The notes under the pieces are model-generated. The model made no database searches. It worked only from the letters and a program-made list of their open reading frames with translations, and had not been told where the DNA came from. DNA of 64,000 nucleotides from Blautia sp. An249. Its GTDB lineage: Bacteria > Bacillota > Clostridia > Lachnospirales > Lachnospiraceae. The translations under genes and the position numbers were made by a program. Of this stretch, positions 43,934 to 52,254 are shown piece after piece; position 1 is the first letter of the stretch; every line of letters starts with the position of its first letter. The DNA is taken from contig NZ_NFJL01000017.1 in the NCBI RefSeq assembly GCF_002159835.1, positions 1-64,000 on the forward strand, written 5' to 3'.

Positions 43934-44689
43934 TCAGGAATAATCATACGGAACCGGATTGGTACGGAGTGTTTTTTCTCCTCTTAAAATCCGCCGGGGA
44001 TTTTCCGTAAGCAGCCGCTGCCGGACGGATTCCCCGTAGTTTTCTCTTAAAACTTCTTTTAATTCTACCATATCCGGCGTACGAATATAAGGGCTGTGTG
44101 CATCGGAAGCCGCCACTGTGACAATTTTATGTCTCAGCAGGGAATCTGCCGTCCTTTGCACCTTCTTTCCGAATCTGCCCAGAATACTTCCTTTATTTAT
44201 CTGTATTACTATCCCCATCTGATACCATTCGTATACGTGGGCGGGTACTTTCTGCACACAGAAATACCGTTCCGGATGGGCTAACACAGGAAGGTATCCT
44301 GCTTCTGTGGTTTCAAACAGAACCCGGTAAATTTCTGCCGCCGGCACATCCATGGGAAATTCCATCAGCACATACCGGGTCTGATTCAAAGACAGGAGCT
44401 GACCTTTCTGCAGCCGTTTCAGAAACTCTTCCCCCGCAAAGATTTCCATTCCGGGAAGAACAGTAAGGGGAATTTTTTCTTCTTCCAGTATTTGCCGGAA
44501 CTCTTTTAACTGTTTTAAATAAAGAGCAGCTTCCCGGGGATCCGGCTTTCCCGGCAGATTGCTGTGAACCGTTGCCGCAACTGTATCCACTCCGGATTCT
44601 GCGGCCATCTCCGCCATCTCAACTGCATCGTCCCAGGACTGGGCGCCGTCGTCGATCCCGGGCAGAATATGTATATGAAGATCAATCAT
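43934..44689 (-). CDS. cpsB: CpsB/CapC-type PHP-fold protein tyrosine phosphatase
   Basis: 251 residues of the PHP superfamily: MIDLHIHILPGIDDGA (metal ligands H4, H6), VHSNL, MEFPMDV, LAHPERYF and SDAHSPYI. CpsB removes phosphate from the tyrosine-rich tail of its partner BY-kinase and so controls polysaccharide assembly. It lies one nucleotide after the anchored Ig-like gene and before the LCP gene. Two kinases are encoded upstream in the same string. The start ATG follows AGGAGAAAACTGAG. Confidence 0.93.
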   Translation of the reverse strand: MIDLHIHILPGIDDGAQSWDDAVEMAEMAAESGVDTVAATVHSNLPGKPDPREAALYLKQLKEFRQILEEEKIPLTVLPGMEIFAGEEFLKRLQKGQLLSLNQTRYVLMEFPMDVPAAEIYRVLFETTEAGYLPVLAHPERYFCVQKVPAHVYEWYQMGIVIQINKGSILGRFGKKVQRTADSLLRHKIVTVAASDAHSPYIRTPDMVELKEVLRENYGESVRQRLLTENPRRILRGEKTLRTNPVPYDYS

Positions 44690-44690
44690 C

Positions 44691-45554
44691 TCAGTTTTCT
44701 CCTGTTACCGTAACGGCAAGAACTGCCTCTGCTTTCTGTGTGCCATCCAGAGAATATACCGTATAAATCACCTGATAGCGTCCCGGCTGAGTCACATCCA
44801 CCAGATTATTTACCTGCACCCGGGACAGAAGACTTCCCTGTCGGGGATCCAGGGCTTCCTGCACATAATCCAGAGGATAGAACTCACTTCCTGTGGGAAT
44901 GGTAATGCTGGTTTCTGTTAAATGAAGTTCAATATCCGATACTTCCCCGGTAATATCTGCCTCCACCGTCTGCCGGGCAGTATCCAGAAAAGAATTATTT
45001 AAAGTAAAGGTAATGGAGTATTTCCCCTTAGACAGCCGTGTCCGCACCCAGGTCACCTGACTGATACAATCGTTGCCGAAACCGTCCTGAGCTGTCAGAT
45101 CTCCCTTTTCCCCCAGGGTTTCCGCCAGATTGTCAAGCTCACCTGCGTCGATCTGCAAGGGGTCTTCCACCGATAACTGAGGCCCTTTATAACCTTCCAT
45201 TTTCAGAGTTCTGGTCTGTGTTGCTTCCTTTCCCTGAGAGTCAAAAGCGGTATAACGAATCACCTTTTCATTTTGTGTCCCGTCTGCTGTTAATACTGCC
45301 TGTACCGTATCGGTCACATCGGTTCCGTCCCGGGTCCTGGCTGAGACGCCCTCCATGAAATCAAAGTTTCCCTCTCCTCCATAAGTAAGCACTTCCGGTT
45401 CAAAAAGAAACTGAATTTCTTCCGGTTCTCTGCCTGTCTGGGGCTCTGCCTGTTTCTTTTTGTCCTGAATATAAGCTGCTCCCAGCAGTCCCGTCAGAAG
45501 GAGAACGGAGACGATTCCCAGAATGACCCGTCTATTGTGTTTTCTTTTCTCCAT
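44691..45554 (-). CDS. Membrane-anchored protein with Ig-like repeats (second copy)
   Basis: 287 residues: short cytoplasmic tail (MEKRKHNRR), one membrane helix (VILGIVSVLLLTGLLGAAYI), then a long extracellular part with three beta-rich repeats like DUF5011/bacterial Ig domains (VLTYGGEGNFDFMEGVSART; QVTWVRTRLSKGKYSITFTL; YPLDYVQEALDPRQ...QPGRYQVIYTVYS). It is a paralog of the 48420-49241 protein. ATG 45554 overlaps the end of the kinase gene by 23 nt; the longer frame to 45740 reads through the kinase tail out of frame. No enzymatic motif. It may be the surface partner of the adjacent Wzz-kinase. Confidence 0.75.
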   Translation of the reverse strand: MEKRKHNRRVILGIVSVLLLTGLLGAAYIQDKKKQAEPQTGREPEEIQFLFEPEVLTYGGEGNFDFMEGVSARTRDGTDVTDTVQAVLTADGTQNEKVIRYTAFDSQGKEATQTRTLKMEGYKGPQLSVEDPLQIDAGELDNLAETLGEKGDLTAQDGFGNDCISQVTWVRTRLSKGKYSITFTLNNSFLDTARQTVEADITGEVSDIELHLTETSITIPTGSEFYPLDYVQEALDPRQGSLLSRVQVNNLVDVTQPGRYQVIYTVYSLDGTQKAEAVLAVTVTGEN

Positions 45555-46989
45555 AGCCGTATTTTCCATACCCGTACTTTCCGTAGCCATAGTATCCATA
45601 GCCATATCTGCCGTATCCGTAATAGCCGTATCCGCCCCGGTGAACCGGAACCCGGTTAAAAGCATAGCCCAGAAGCTGCGCGTTCCCCTCCTCCAGGGCT
45701 GAAACGCCCTCGAGCACCCTCCTCTTTGTGACAAAGTCATGACGAATCAGGTACAAAATACAATCTGCGTATTCTGAAAGGATTCCTGCATCCTCGAATA
45801 AATCACAGGGAGGCGCATCAATGAGAATCAAGTCCATGGTTTCCCGGCAGCTATCTATCAACTCTTTCATTTTCTTATGATTGAGAATTTTGGGAATCCG
45901 AGATGCGGGTTTATCTCCGCACAGCATCCAGATACTGCTCCTCTCTTCCTGTTCCAGGGCCTCTTCCAGAGGGACATTCCCTTTGATTACACTTTCCAGT
46001 CCTTTGCCCTGCTTTTCGGTCATCATACTTCTTAACTTCTGTTTGCGGAGATCTCCGTCGATTAGCAGGACCTTTTTCCCATGGGAAGCAAAGGCATAAG
46101 CCAGATTCAACGCTGTGGCCGATTTTCCTTCCGAAGAAACCGTGCTTGTAATCAGAAGGACTTTGGCCTTTCTGTCTCCCATCTCCCTTTCCAGTCTCAC
46201 CTGCAGGCTCATAACACTCTCCTTAAAGCCCTGTGGGATCCTGGAATTGAAAAAAGATACTTCCTGATGATTCTGCTTTCCCCTGGCCTTAAACCGCACT
46301 TCCGGGATATTTCCCAGACAGGGAAGGCTCATAATGGTCTTTATTTCTTCCGGTTTCTGTATCGTCTTTCGCAAAAGAGCAAACAGAGCAATCAGTAATA
46401 CGGCTCCTGCCGCTCCCACAAGCGCCCATTTCTGTACCGTTCTGGTATAGTTTGGCTGGTTATAGGGCACAGAAGATACGGAAGGCATATCAATCATATT
46501 GAACCGGGTATTCCCAATAACAAAACGGGCCACATCCGGATAAACTTTAATGGCGGATTCCAGTATGTCTTTTGCATCCTGGGGACTGCTGCTGGTCACT
46601 GTCATAGTAATTAAGTTGGAATCCGAAACAGCCTTTGCCGAGATACTTCCATTAAGAGCATCCACACCCAGAGCCCCTAAGATAGCCTCCTGTAAAAGAT
46701 TACTTCCCAGAATATAGGGAAATGTCTTTGCCATCTGTCCGGCCGTGGAACTGTCATAGTAAAAATTATAGCTCTCTGATCCGGTATCTTCGCTGGTTCC
46801 TCCTGTCAGAACTGTAAAAGAGGCGGAAGCCTGATACATAGGTACATAAAAGCCTGCCGCTTTTCCATATCCGAAGGCTCCTCCCAGCAGAGCCAGCAGC
46901 GGAATCAGATACCAGGTTTTCTTCAGTCCCCGAAGGAAATTCCATATAAGGGTTCCGAGATCAATTTCCATTTCTCTTTGTTCTTCCAT
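45532..46989 (-). CDS. Fused Wzz/BY tyrosine kinase with Tyr-rich tail (second copy)
   Basis: 485 residues. N-terminal Wzz chain-length domain with two membrane helices (about 25-48 and 190-208), then a BY-kinase: Walker A TSTVSSEGKSATALN, Walker A' LLIDGDLRKQK, Walker B LILIDAPPCDL. The last 34 residues contain 13 tyrosines in GYG repeats, the autophosphorylation cluster, dephosphorylated by CpsB. Most Firmicutes split the membrane activator (CpsC) and kinase (CpsD); here they are one chain. It starts 2 nt after the first copy's stop. Confidence 0.92.
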   Translation of the reverse strand: MEEQREMEIDLGTLIWNFLRGLKKTWYLIPLLALLGGAFGYGKAAGFYVPMYQASASFTVLTGGTSEDTGSESYNFYYDSSTAGQMAKTFPYILGSNLLQEAILGALGVDALNGSISAKAVSDSNLITMTVTSSSPQDAKDILESAIKVYPDVARFVIGNTRFNMIDMPSVSSVPYNQPNYTRTVQKWALVGAAGAVLLIALFALLRKTIQKPEEIKTIMSLPCLGNIPEVRFKARGKQNHQEVSFFNSRIPQGFKESVMSLQVRLEREMGDRKAKVLLITSTVSSEGKSATALNLAYAFASHGKKVLLIDGDLRKQKLRSMMTEKQGKGLESVIKGNVPLEEALEQEERSSIWMLCGDKPASRIPKILNHKKMKELIDSCRETMDLILIDAPPCDLFEDAGILSEYADCILYLIRHDFVTKRRVLEGVSALEEGNAQLLGYAFNRVPVHRGGYGYYGYGRYGYGYYGYGKYGYGKYGYGEKKTQ

Positions 46990-46991
46990 GT

Positions 46992-48407
46992 TTATTCCTC
47001 CGCTGTCTGTGAATTTCTTCGTCCGTAATAGTGACTGCTCTCTCTTCCTTCCTGAAGAGAAAGATCTTTATGAAATGCATTTAAAACAAAACCTGCAAAG
47101 TCTACCCCGCTCTTTCGGGCCACATCCGCGGCGTCATTGATAACACGGATGTCTGTCCAGTCCTGCCGCACAATCATCAGCAGAATATCCACCTGGCGCA
47201 TCATCAGTTCCGTATCACTGGAAAGGGCCATAGGCGAAGAGTCCAGAATCACATAGTCCATACTCTTGCGGCAGGCCTTCAGCAGGGTTCTCATTTTCTC
47301 AGAATCCAGCAGCACACTGGAGTTTCTCACTCCCGAATCCTGATAGATGTGGAAAAGATTTGTCTTTTTCTCATACTCTAACACATCATAGGCAGAAACT
47401 TTTCCAGACAGATAAGAAGACAGGCGGATCTGCCCGTTTTTTTCACGGCTGAAGATCCGGTACTGGGCCGGTTTCTTTAAATCCGCGTCAATGAGTACCA
47501 CATTTTTCCCTTTTTCTGCCAGAGCCAGGGCCAGATTGGCTGCCACAGAAGATTTTCCCTCATTTTCGGATACGCTGGTCACCATCAGAACTTTTTCCCC
47601 TCTCCGGTTCATATGATGGCTCAGACGGGTAGCAATCTTCCGGGAGGACTCTGCAAACTTCATACTCACCATAGGGGAGGAAATCAGCAGGGATTTATTT
47701 TTCCGTCTCATCCTGTCTGACAGAGACAGACGTTTTTTCTCAAAGGGAATACTTCCCAGAATCTTTCCGTCCAGGTTTCTCCTGGCCCCTTCTTTAGTCT
47801 TTACCGTAAAGCGCAGGACGGAAAGAACCACCAGAAGAGCCGTCACAGCCAGGGCTGTCCCCAGCATCGCCAGTCTGCGGATGCGCGCCACATTGGGCAC
47901 ATTGGAGGGACTGTAGGGAATGGTAGGTTCCTGGACAATCCTTAAAACCGCATTGGAAAACAGATAGTCGGATACGGAATCGTAATTATCCAGAGCAGAA
48001 CGGATCATCAGATACGTCTGTCTGGGATTTACGGAGGTTACTTTCAGAAGGATCAGATTGGTCTCTTCAATAATGCTGGAGGAAATCTCCCCTTCCACTG
48101 TCTCCATCCCCAAATCCTCCGCTATTTTCTCCCGGAGAGTATTGCTGTCAAATACCTCACTGAATACTCCGGCCATCTGACTGGTCAGAGACAGGGAGGT
48201 AAATGCATTGCTGTTGCTTCCTTTCGCGTTTACCACCAGGGTCGCCGTAGCCGTATACTCCGGCTCGTAAATCAGCTTCTCTGTTCCGGTTACCGCAAAC
48301 CAGGCGGCCGCCGCTGCCAGTAAAATCACCCAGATGTGCCGCAGGACATCCACACAGACACTTCGGATGCTGACTTCATCCAAATTAAATTCTCTTATTT
48401 CTCCCAT
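46992..48407 (-). CDS. Fused Wzz/BY tyrosine kinase (first copy)
   Basis: 471 residues, same layout as the next gene: Wzz domain with membrane helices at about 25-45 and 180-200, kinase with Walker A TSVSENEGKSSVAANLA, Walker A' VLIDADLKKPA and Walker B YVILDSSPMA. The tail has only two tyrosines (HYYGRRNSQTAEE) in place of the tyrosine cluster, so it may be less able to autophosphorylate, or be a substrate or partner of the second copy. It is followed by that copy with 2 nt between. Confidence 0.92.
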   Translation of the reverse strand: MGEIREFNLDEVSIRSVCVDVLRHIWVILLAAAAAWFAVTGTEKLIYEPEYTATATLVVNAKGSNSNAFTSLSLTSQMAGVFSEVFDSNTLREKIAEDLGMETVEGEISSSIIEETNLILLKVTSVNPRQTYLMIRSALDNYDSVSDYLFSNAVLRIVQEPTIPYSPSNVPNVARIRRLAMLGTALAVTALLVVLSVLRFTVKTKEGARRNLDGKILGSIPFEKKRLSLSDRMRRKNKSLLISSPMVSMKFAESSRKIATRLSHHMNRRGEKVLMVTSVSENEGKSSVAANLALALAEKGKNVVLIDADLKKPAQYRIFSREKNGQIRLSSYLSGKVSAYDVLEYEKKTNLFHIYQDSGVRNSSVLLDSEKMRTLLKACRKSMDYVILDSSPMALSSDTELMMRQVDILLMIVRQDWTDIRVINDAADVARKSGVDFAGFVLNAFHKDLSLQEGRESSHYYGRRNSQTAEE

Positions 48408-48419
48408 TTATTTTCTCCT

Positions 48420-49241
48420 TTATCCCCGTACAATGACCGTCAGCCAGGTTTCCCCGATCTGTCCTTTCTCACTGGTCGCCTGATAATGAACTTCATAACA
48501 GCCCGGCTGTCCTGTATTCACATTGGACTCTGCCTGTACCAGGGCCGGATCCAACGCTTCTCCGTATGTATCATTTAAAGCTTCCACGTAACTGTTGGGG
48601 TCAAAGGCCTCTCCCTGCTTCAGGTAAACCAGGCTGGAACTTAACTGGATTTCCAGAGCCTGATGAGACGCTTCGATCACATGAACAGGAAGCTGCTGCT
48701 CTTCCACATCTCCGAAGCTGTTGGTCACTTCCACGTGGATATAATAATCTCCCACATTTTTATAATCAATGGTGGATTCCGTCTGTTTCACCAGGGCGGA
48801 CAGGCTGGCATCTATCATATCTGAAGCCCCGATGAATTCCATGGCGTTTTCTGTCTTTCCTGCAGGGAATACCAGAGGTTCCGTCAGGGTCAGCCTGGGC
48901 GATTCATAATCGGTGAACTTCACCTTCCTGGTAAGAGTGGCTGCCTGATTGGAGCTGTCGAATACCACATAGCTGAGATTGGAGACGCCTTTTTCCACAA
49001 ACTGGGAAAACTCTCCCACCAGGATTTCGGAAGTCAGCTCCCCGTCCTTTCCATCCTGTGCCGTCAATCCCTGCAGCAAATCAGCTTCCTCATAGGAGGT
49101 GGAAATCTCCAGGATCTCCCGGTCGCTGGTCAGCACCGGCTTCGTGGGATCCTCCGCCCGTCTCTCCTTTTCCATTCCCGCTGCAAAAATCCCCACTGAC
49201 AATATAAAAAGTATGATAACTGCAACTTTTACGTACTTCAT
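48420..49241 (-). CDS. Membrane-anchored protein with Ig-like repeats (first copy)
   Basis: 273 residues: N-terminal membrane helix (VKVAVIILFILSVGIFAAGM), then extracellular beta-rich repeats (LLQGLTAQDGKDGELTSEIL; VGDYYIHVEVTNSFGDVEEQ; FDPNSYVEALNDTYGEALDP, then CYEVHYQATSEKGQIG) like DUF5011 modules. Paralog of 44691-45554, which follows the other kinase. It lies 31 bp after the ABC exporter gene and 12 bp before the first Wzz-kinase. Function unknown. Confidence 0.75.
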   Translation of the reverse strand: MKYVKVAVIILFILSVGIFAAGMEKERRAEDPTKPVLTSDREILEISTSYEEADLLQGLTAQDGKDGELTSEILVGEFSQFVEKGVSNLSYVVFDSSNQAATLTRKVKFTDYESPRLTLTEPLVFPAGKTENAMEFIGASDMIDASLSALVKQTESTIDYKNVGDYYIHVEVTNSFGDVEEQQLPVHVIEASHQALEIQLSSSLVYLKQGEAFDPNSYVEALNDTYGEALDPALVQAESNVNTGQPGCYEVHYQATSEKGQIGETWLTVIVRG

Positions 49242-49272
49242 TTTCTACCTCGTTTCTTTTTGCTGTATACGC

Positions 49273-51033
49273 TTAAGAAGACTCCAGGAAACGTTTGACC
49301 TCCTGTTCATCTGCTTCCTGCATCTGTCCCTGCTGCACCTTATAAACCCGGCTGCAGAGAGAAAATACACTTGGCCGGTGCGCCGCCACAATCACTGTAC
49401 GCTGCGGCTCTCTTCGTATGATTCTTTTGAGAACCCTTTTCTCCGTGGCCACATCCAGGGCGCTGGTTGCCTCATCCAGTATCATAACGGGCGCATCTGC
49501 CAGAAGGGCTCTGGCAATGGAAATCCTCTGCTTCTGTCCTTCCGAGAAACGCTGTCCCCGCTCTCTTACCTGGGTATGGATTCCCTCCTTTAGGTTCTCT
49601 ATAAACTCCCAGGCGCAGGCGGCCTCCAGAGCTGCCCGGATTTCCCCGTCGGTTGCCTCCGGTTTTACCATCCGCATATTTTCCGCAATGGTTCCCGAAA
49701 ACAGGGCGTTGCCCTGGGGGATATAGCTGAACAGACAGCGGGTAGAAGAAGAAACTTCCAGAGAATTCCCTCCCGGGTTTCCTGTTACAATCCTGCCCCT
49801 CTGAGGATGGTAAAGCCCTAAAAGCAGATTCAGCGTGGTGGTCTTACCCTGGCCGGAAGGCCCGATTAGAGCCACAATCTCTCCTGGCTCTGCCCGAAAA
49901 TCTGCGTCTTTATAAACCCATTTTTCCTCTTCATAGGCAAAATCCACCTGTTCCATATGTACATACACTCCTGTGTTTTTTCCTGTTTCTTTCAGGGCTT
50001 CTGCTTCTTTTTGATCTTCCTTTTTCTCCCTGGGCAGTTCCACCACTTCCATAATCCGGCTGGCGCTGGCCCCTGCCCGCACCGCCGTGGGAATCAGATT
50101 TAAAATCCCGCTGAAAGAACTTCTTAAGGATCCTGCCATAGAGACAAACATGGTCATGGTTCCGTAGCTGATCTCCCCCTGCCAGAGCCGAAAGGCGGCA
50201 AATCCATAGCAGGCATAGCCGATGGCCTGTCCCACCAGGGACGTCAGAATCATGCTGACGGACTGGACTTTATTCTGGCGGAGGGCAATCTCTACGGTTT
50301 CATTTTGTATGGTATGGAATCTTTCGGTTATCTGATCCAGAATACCGAAAGCTTTGATAAACTGTAAATTCTGAAAGGTTTCCTGATCGAAAACCGTCCG
50401 GTTACTGGCCATCTCCTGATTTTCTCTCTGAAACTGCCGCATCTTTCTGGCGCTGTATCTGGTGGTAAGAAAGGAAACAGGCGCCCCTGCCAGAGCCAGA
50501 AGAGCCATCATGGGGTCATTTCTTATGACCACCAGAAAGGCGCCGCCCAGACTGATACAGGAACTGACCACACTGGGAATGAAGGTTAAAATACTGTTGG
50601 CCACCACATTGGAATCCCCGTTGACCCGGTAGAGCAAATCTCCGGATCGGTAGGCAGACAGAGACGGCCAGTCCGTATTCAGCACCTGCTCGTAAATATC
50701 CGCCCGGATTTCATTGTTTACCTTCAGTCTCACCCGCAAAGACAGCCGCGTCTTTACGGCGCTGACAACAATCTGAAAAACCCCCACCCCTATGTAGGTC
50801 AGGGCCACCTGAAGGATTCTTTTTGAATTTACCCCGGTAATGGCGTCCACCAGATCCCGGCTGACCATGGAGGTTCCAAGTCCCAGCAGAGAACCCGAGG
50901 CCCCCAGCAGAATATAGACGCCGATGAGCGCCCAGTAGCGGCGCACATACGTATACATCCAGAGCAGTTCGCCCAGCAGTCTCTTTAGTTTTCCTTCCCG
51001 GATTTTCTGAACAATCCTTTTTAACTCCTTCAT
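49273..51033 (-). CDS. ABC exporter with fused membrane and ATPase domains
   Basis: 586 residues: six membrane helices (about 40-320) and an ATPase half with Walker A IGPSGQGKTTTLN, Q-loop FSYIPQGNALF, signature FSEGQKQRISIARAL, Walker B PVMILDEATSALD and H-loop VAAHRPSV. There is no N-terminal C39 peptidase, so it does not remove a leader itself. It sits in the string with the radical SAM enzyme, the 116-residue protein and the HPr-kinase-like protein, so the exported cargo is probably their product. A lipid or glycan flippase role is the alternative. Confidence 0.9.
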   Translation of the reverse strand: MKELKRIVQKIREGKLKRLLGELLWMYTYVRRYWALIGVYILLGASGSLLGLGTSMVSRDLVDAITGVNSKRILQVALTYIGVGVFQIVVSAVKTRLSLRVRLKVNNEIRADIYEQVLNTDWPSLSAYRSGDLLYRVNGDSNVVANSILTFIPSVVSSCISLGGAFLVVIRNDPMMALLALAGAPVSFLTTRYSARKMRQFQRENQEMASNRTVFDQETFQNLQFIKAFGILDQITERFHTIQNETVEIALRQNKVQSVSMILTSLVGQAIGYACYGFAAFRLWQGEISYGTMTMFVSMAGSLRSSFSGILNLIPTAVRAGASASRIMEVVELPREKKEDQKEAEALKETGKNTGVYVHMEQVDFAYEEEKWVYKDADFRAEPGEIVALIGPSGQGKTTTLNLLLGLYHPQRGRIVTGNPGGNSLEVSSSTRCLFSYIPQGNALFSGTIAENMRMVKPEATDGEIRAALEAACAWEFIENLKEGIHTQVRERGQRFSEGQKQRISIARALLADAPVMILDEATSALDVATEKRVLKRIIRREPQRTVIVAAHRPSVFSLCSRVYKVQQGQMQEADEQEVKRFLESS

Positions 51034-51105
51034 TCTCTTCCCCCGGACAAAAAAATTCCCATTCCTCTATTCTGTATTTTCCCCCGAACACAGGAATGAG
51101 AACTT

Positions 51106-51891
51106 CTAATCTCCAAATATTGTCTTTTCCGTAAGGGCCACTGCCTCTTCCTCCGGCCGACAGCTCAGCTCATAAACCGGAAGAGCCGTTAATAACTGAT
51201 CCAAAATATCCAGACATAGCGCAGTCCCCTCCTCCATCCACCGGGGATAGAAAATGCTCCGGGAAACCGCCGCTACTTTCTCAAATCCTTCCAGTCTGCG
51301 AATCCGGTTCTTTTCATCCTGCTTTAAAACTACCAGCGCTCTAAGAGGAACCCGGTCGTTTATGCAGTAGGGAGAAGAACCATGCCAGGGAGTCCCCCAC
51401 CCCAGGAAATTCTCCCGGGTTTTCTGAACGAAGACCACGTCTCCGTTAATGATTCGGGCCTCTCGGTACTGGTTCCAGAGTTCTGCCTGGGTTGTCTTTC
51501 CGATTCCGGAAGGCCCCAGAAACAGCACCCCCTTTCCCCGGTAGTCAATCAGGGAACTGTGTACCTGTATCATCCCCCGCGCCACTGCATGGGTATAAAA
51601 CATCTGCAGCAATAGCTGGAGGGTTCCGTATTCATCGGAGGCGGAAAACAATTTTCCCTCCTTCCACTTTTCATCTGTCAGGAGAATGGAGCGATCCATT
51701 TTCCACAGATGAACCGGCCTGTGTTCCAGAGAATAGCACTCCATTCCATGGGCCATTTTTTCCTGATGCAGCACACTGACCTTAAAATCCGCTTTCTGTT
51801 CCTCCTCCCCCGGCAGGCTTTGAAACTGCTTCCAGCATGACGGCAGGGGAAGGCTATTTGTTTCTAAAAAGATTTCCGCTATTTTGTACAT
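51106..51891 (-). CDS. HPr-kinase-like ATP-binding protein
   Basis: 261 residues. The C-terminal half resembles HPr kinase/phosphorylase: VHSSLIDYRGKGVLFLGPSG with IGKTT as Walker A, then RIINGDVVFVQ with the conserved Asp, HGSSPYCIN, and LRALVVLKQ. It lacks the HPr kinase N-terminal domain and the M-loop. Such shortened relatives are found in modified-peptide clusters, where some phosphorylate the precursor at a C-terminal residue; that function is known for a few lasso-peptide kinases and is inference here. It begins 7 nt after the 116-residue gene and has no clear ribosome site, so it is probably translationally coupled to it. Confidence 0.75.
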   Translation of the reverse strand: MYKIAEIFLETNSLPLPSCWKQFQSLPGEEEQKADFKVSVLHQEKMAHGMECYSLEHRPVHLWKMDRSILLTDEKWKEGKLFSASDEYGTLQLLLQMFYTHAVARGMIQVHSSLIDYRGKGVLFLGPSGIGKTTQAELWNQYREARIINGDVVFVQKTRENFLGWGTPWHGSSPYCINDRVPLRALVVLKQDEKNRIRRLEGFEKVAAVSRSIFYPRWMEEGTALCLDILDQLLTALPVYELSCRPEEEAVALTEKTIFGD

Positions 51892-51897
51892 GTTTTT

Positions 51898-52248
51898 CTA
51901 GTAAACCAACCGCCAACAACCAAATATGTTATTGATAAATGCTTCGTGATTTATACTCGTATTTCCTACCCATGCTGAAAAATAAGCGTCTGCATTTCCG
52001 GCAGCATTAATATTCGCTACAATTTCCTCATCAGCATAATTATAAAACGGACTATTGGGATCCCCTGTATACCATCCATTATTTGTAACTCCACCTGGTG
52101 ACTCATCCGTTGTCCACATAACTTGAATTCCTCTAAAATAACTTCCTTCCGTACCGGATCCGGAGCTGGCTCTGGACTCCACACTGTAGGCTTCCACCGC
52201 TACATATTCATCGCTCATGGGGATTTCCCCATAAAAACTTCCCTGCAT
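51898..52248 (-). CDS. Uncharacterised 116-residue protein, candidate peptide precursor
   Basis: No family recognised. It starts MQGSFYGEIPMSDEYVAVEA, has a Ser/Gly stretch (SSGSGTEGS), is rich in Asn, Tyr and Trp (NNGWYTGDPNSPFYNYADEE) and ends NNIFGCWRLVY with a single cysteine. There is no signal peptide or membrane helix. ATG 52248 is nine nt after AAAGGAG, which overlaps the rSAM stop region; an internal ATG (52218) lacks a good site. Placed between a radical SAM/SPASM enzyme with PqqD-like partner and a kinase-like protein, it is the most likely substrate of those enzymes. A structural subunit is the alternative. Confidence 0.6.
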   Translation of the reverse strand: MQGSFYGEIPMSDEYVAVEAYSVESRASSGSGTEGSYFRGIQVMWTTDESPGGVTNNGWYTGDPNSPFYNYADEEIVANINAAGNADAYFSAWVGNTSINHEAFINNIFGCWRLVY

Positions 52249-52254
52249 ATCATT

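Noticed and set aside
49273-51033. C39 peptidase domain on the ABC exporter
   Set aside because: The protein begins directly with the membrane domain; no Cys/His peptidase motif is present.
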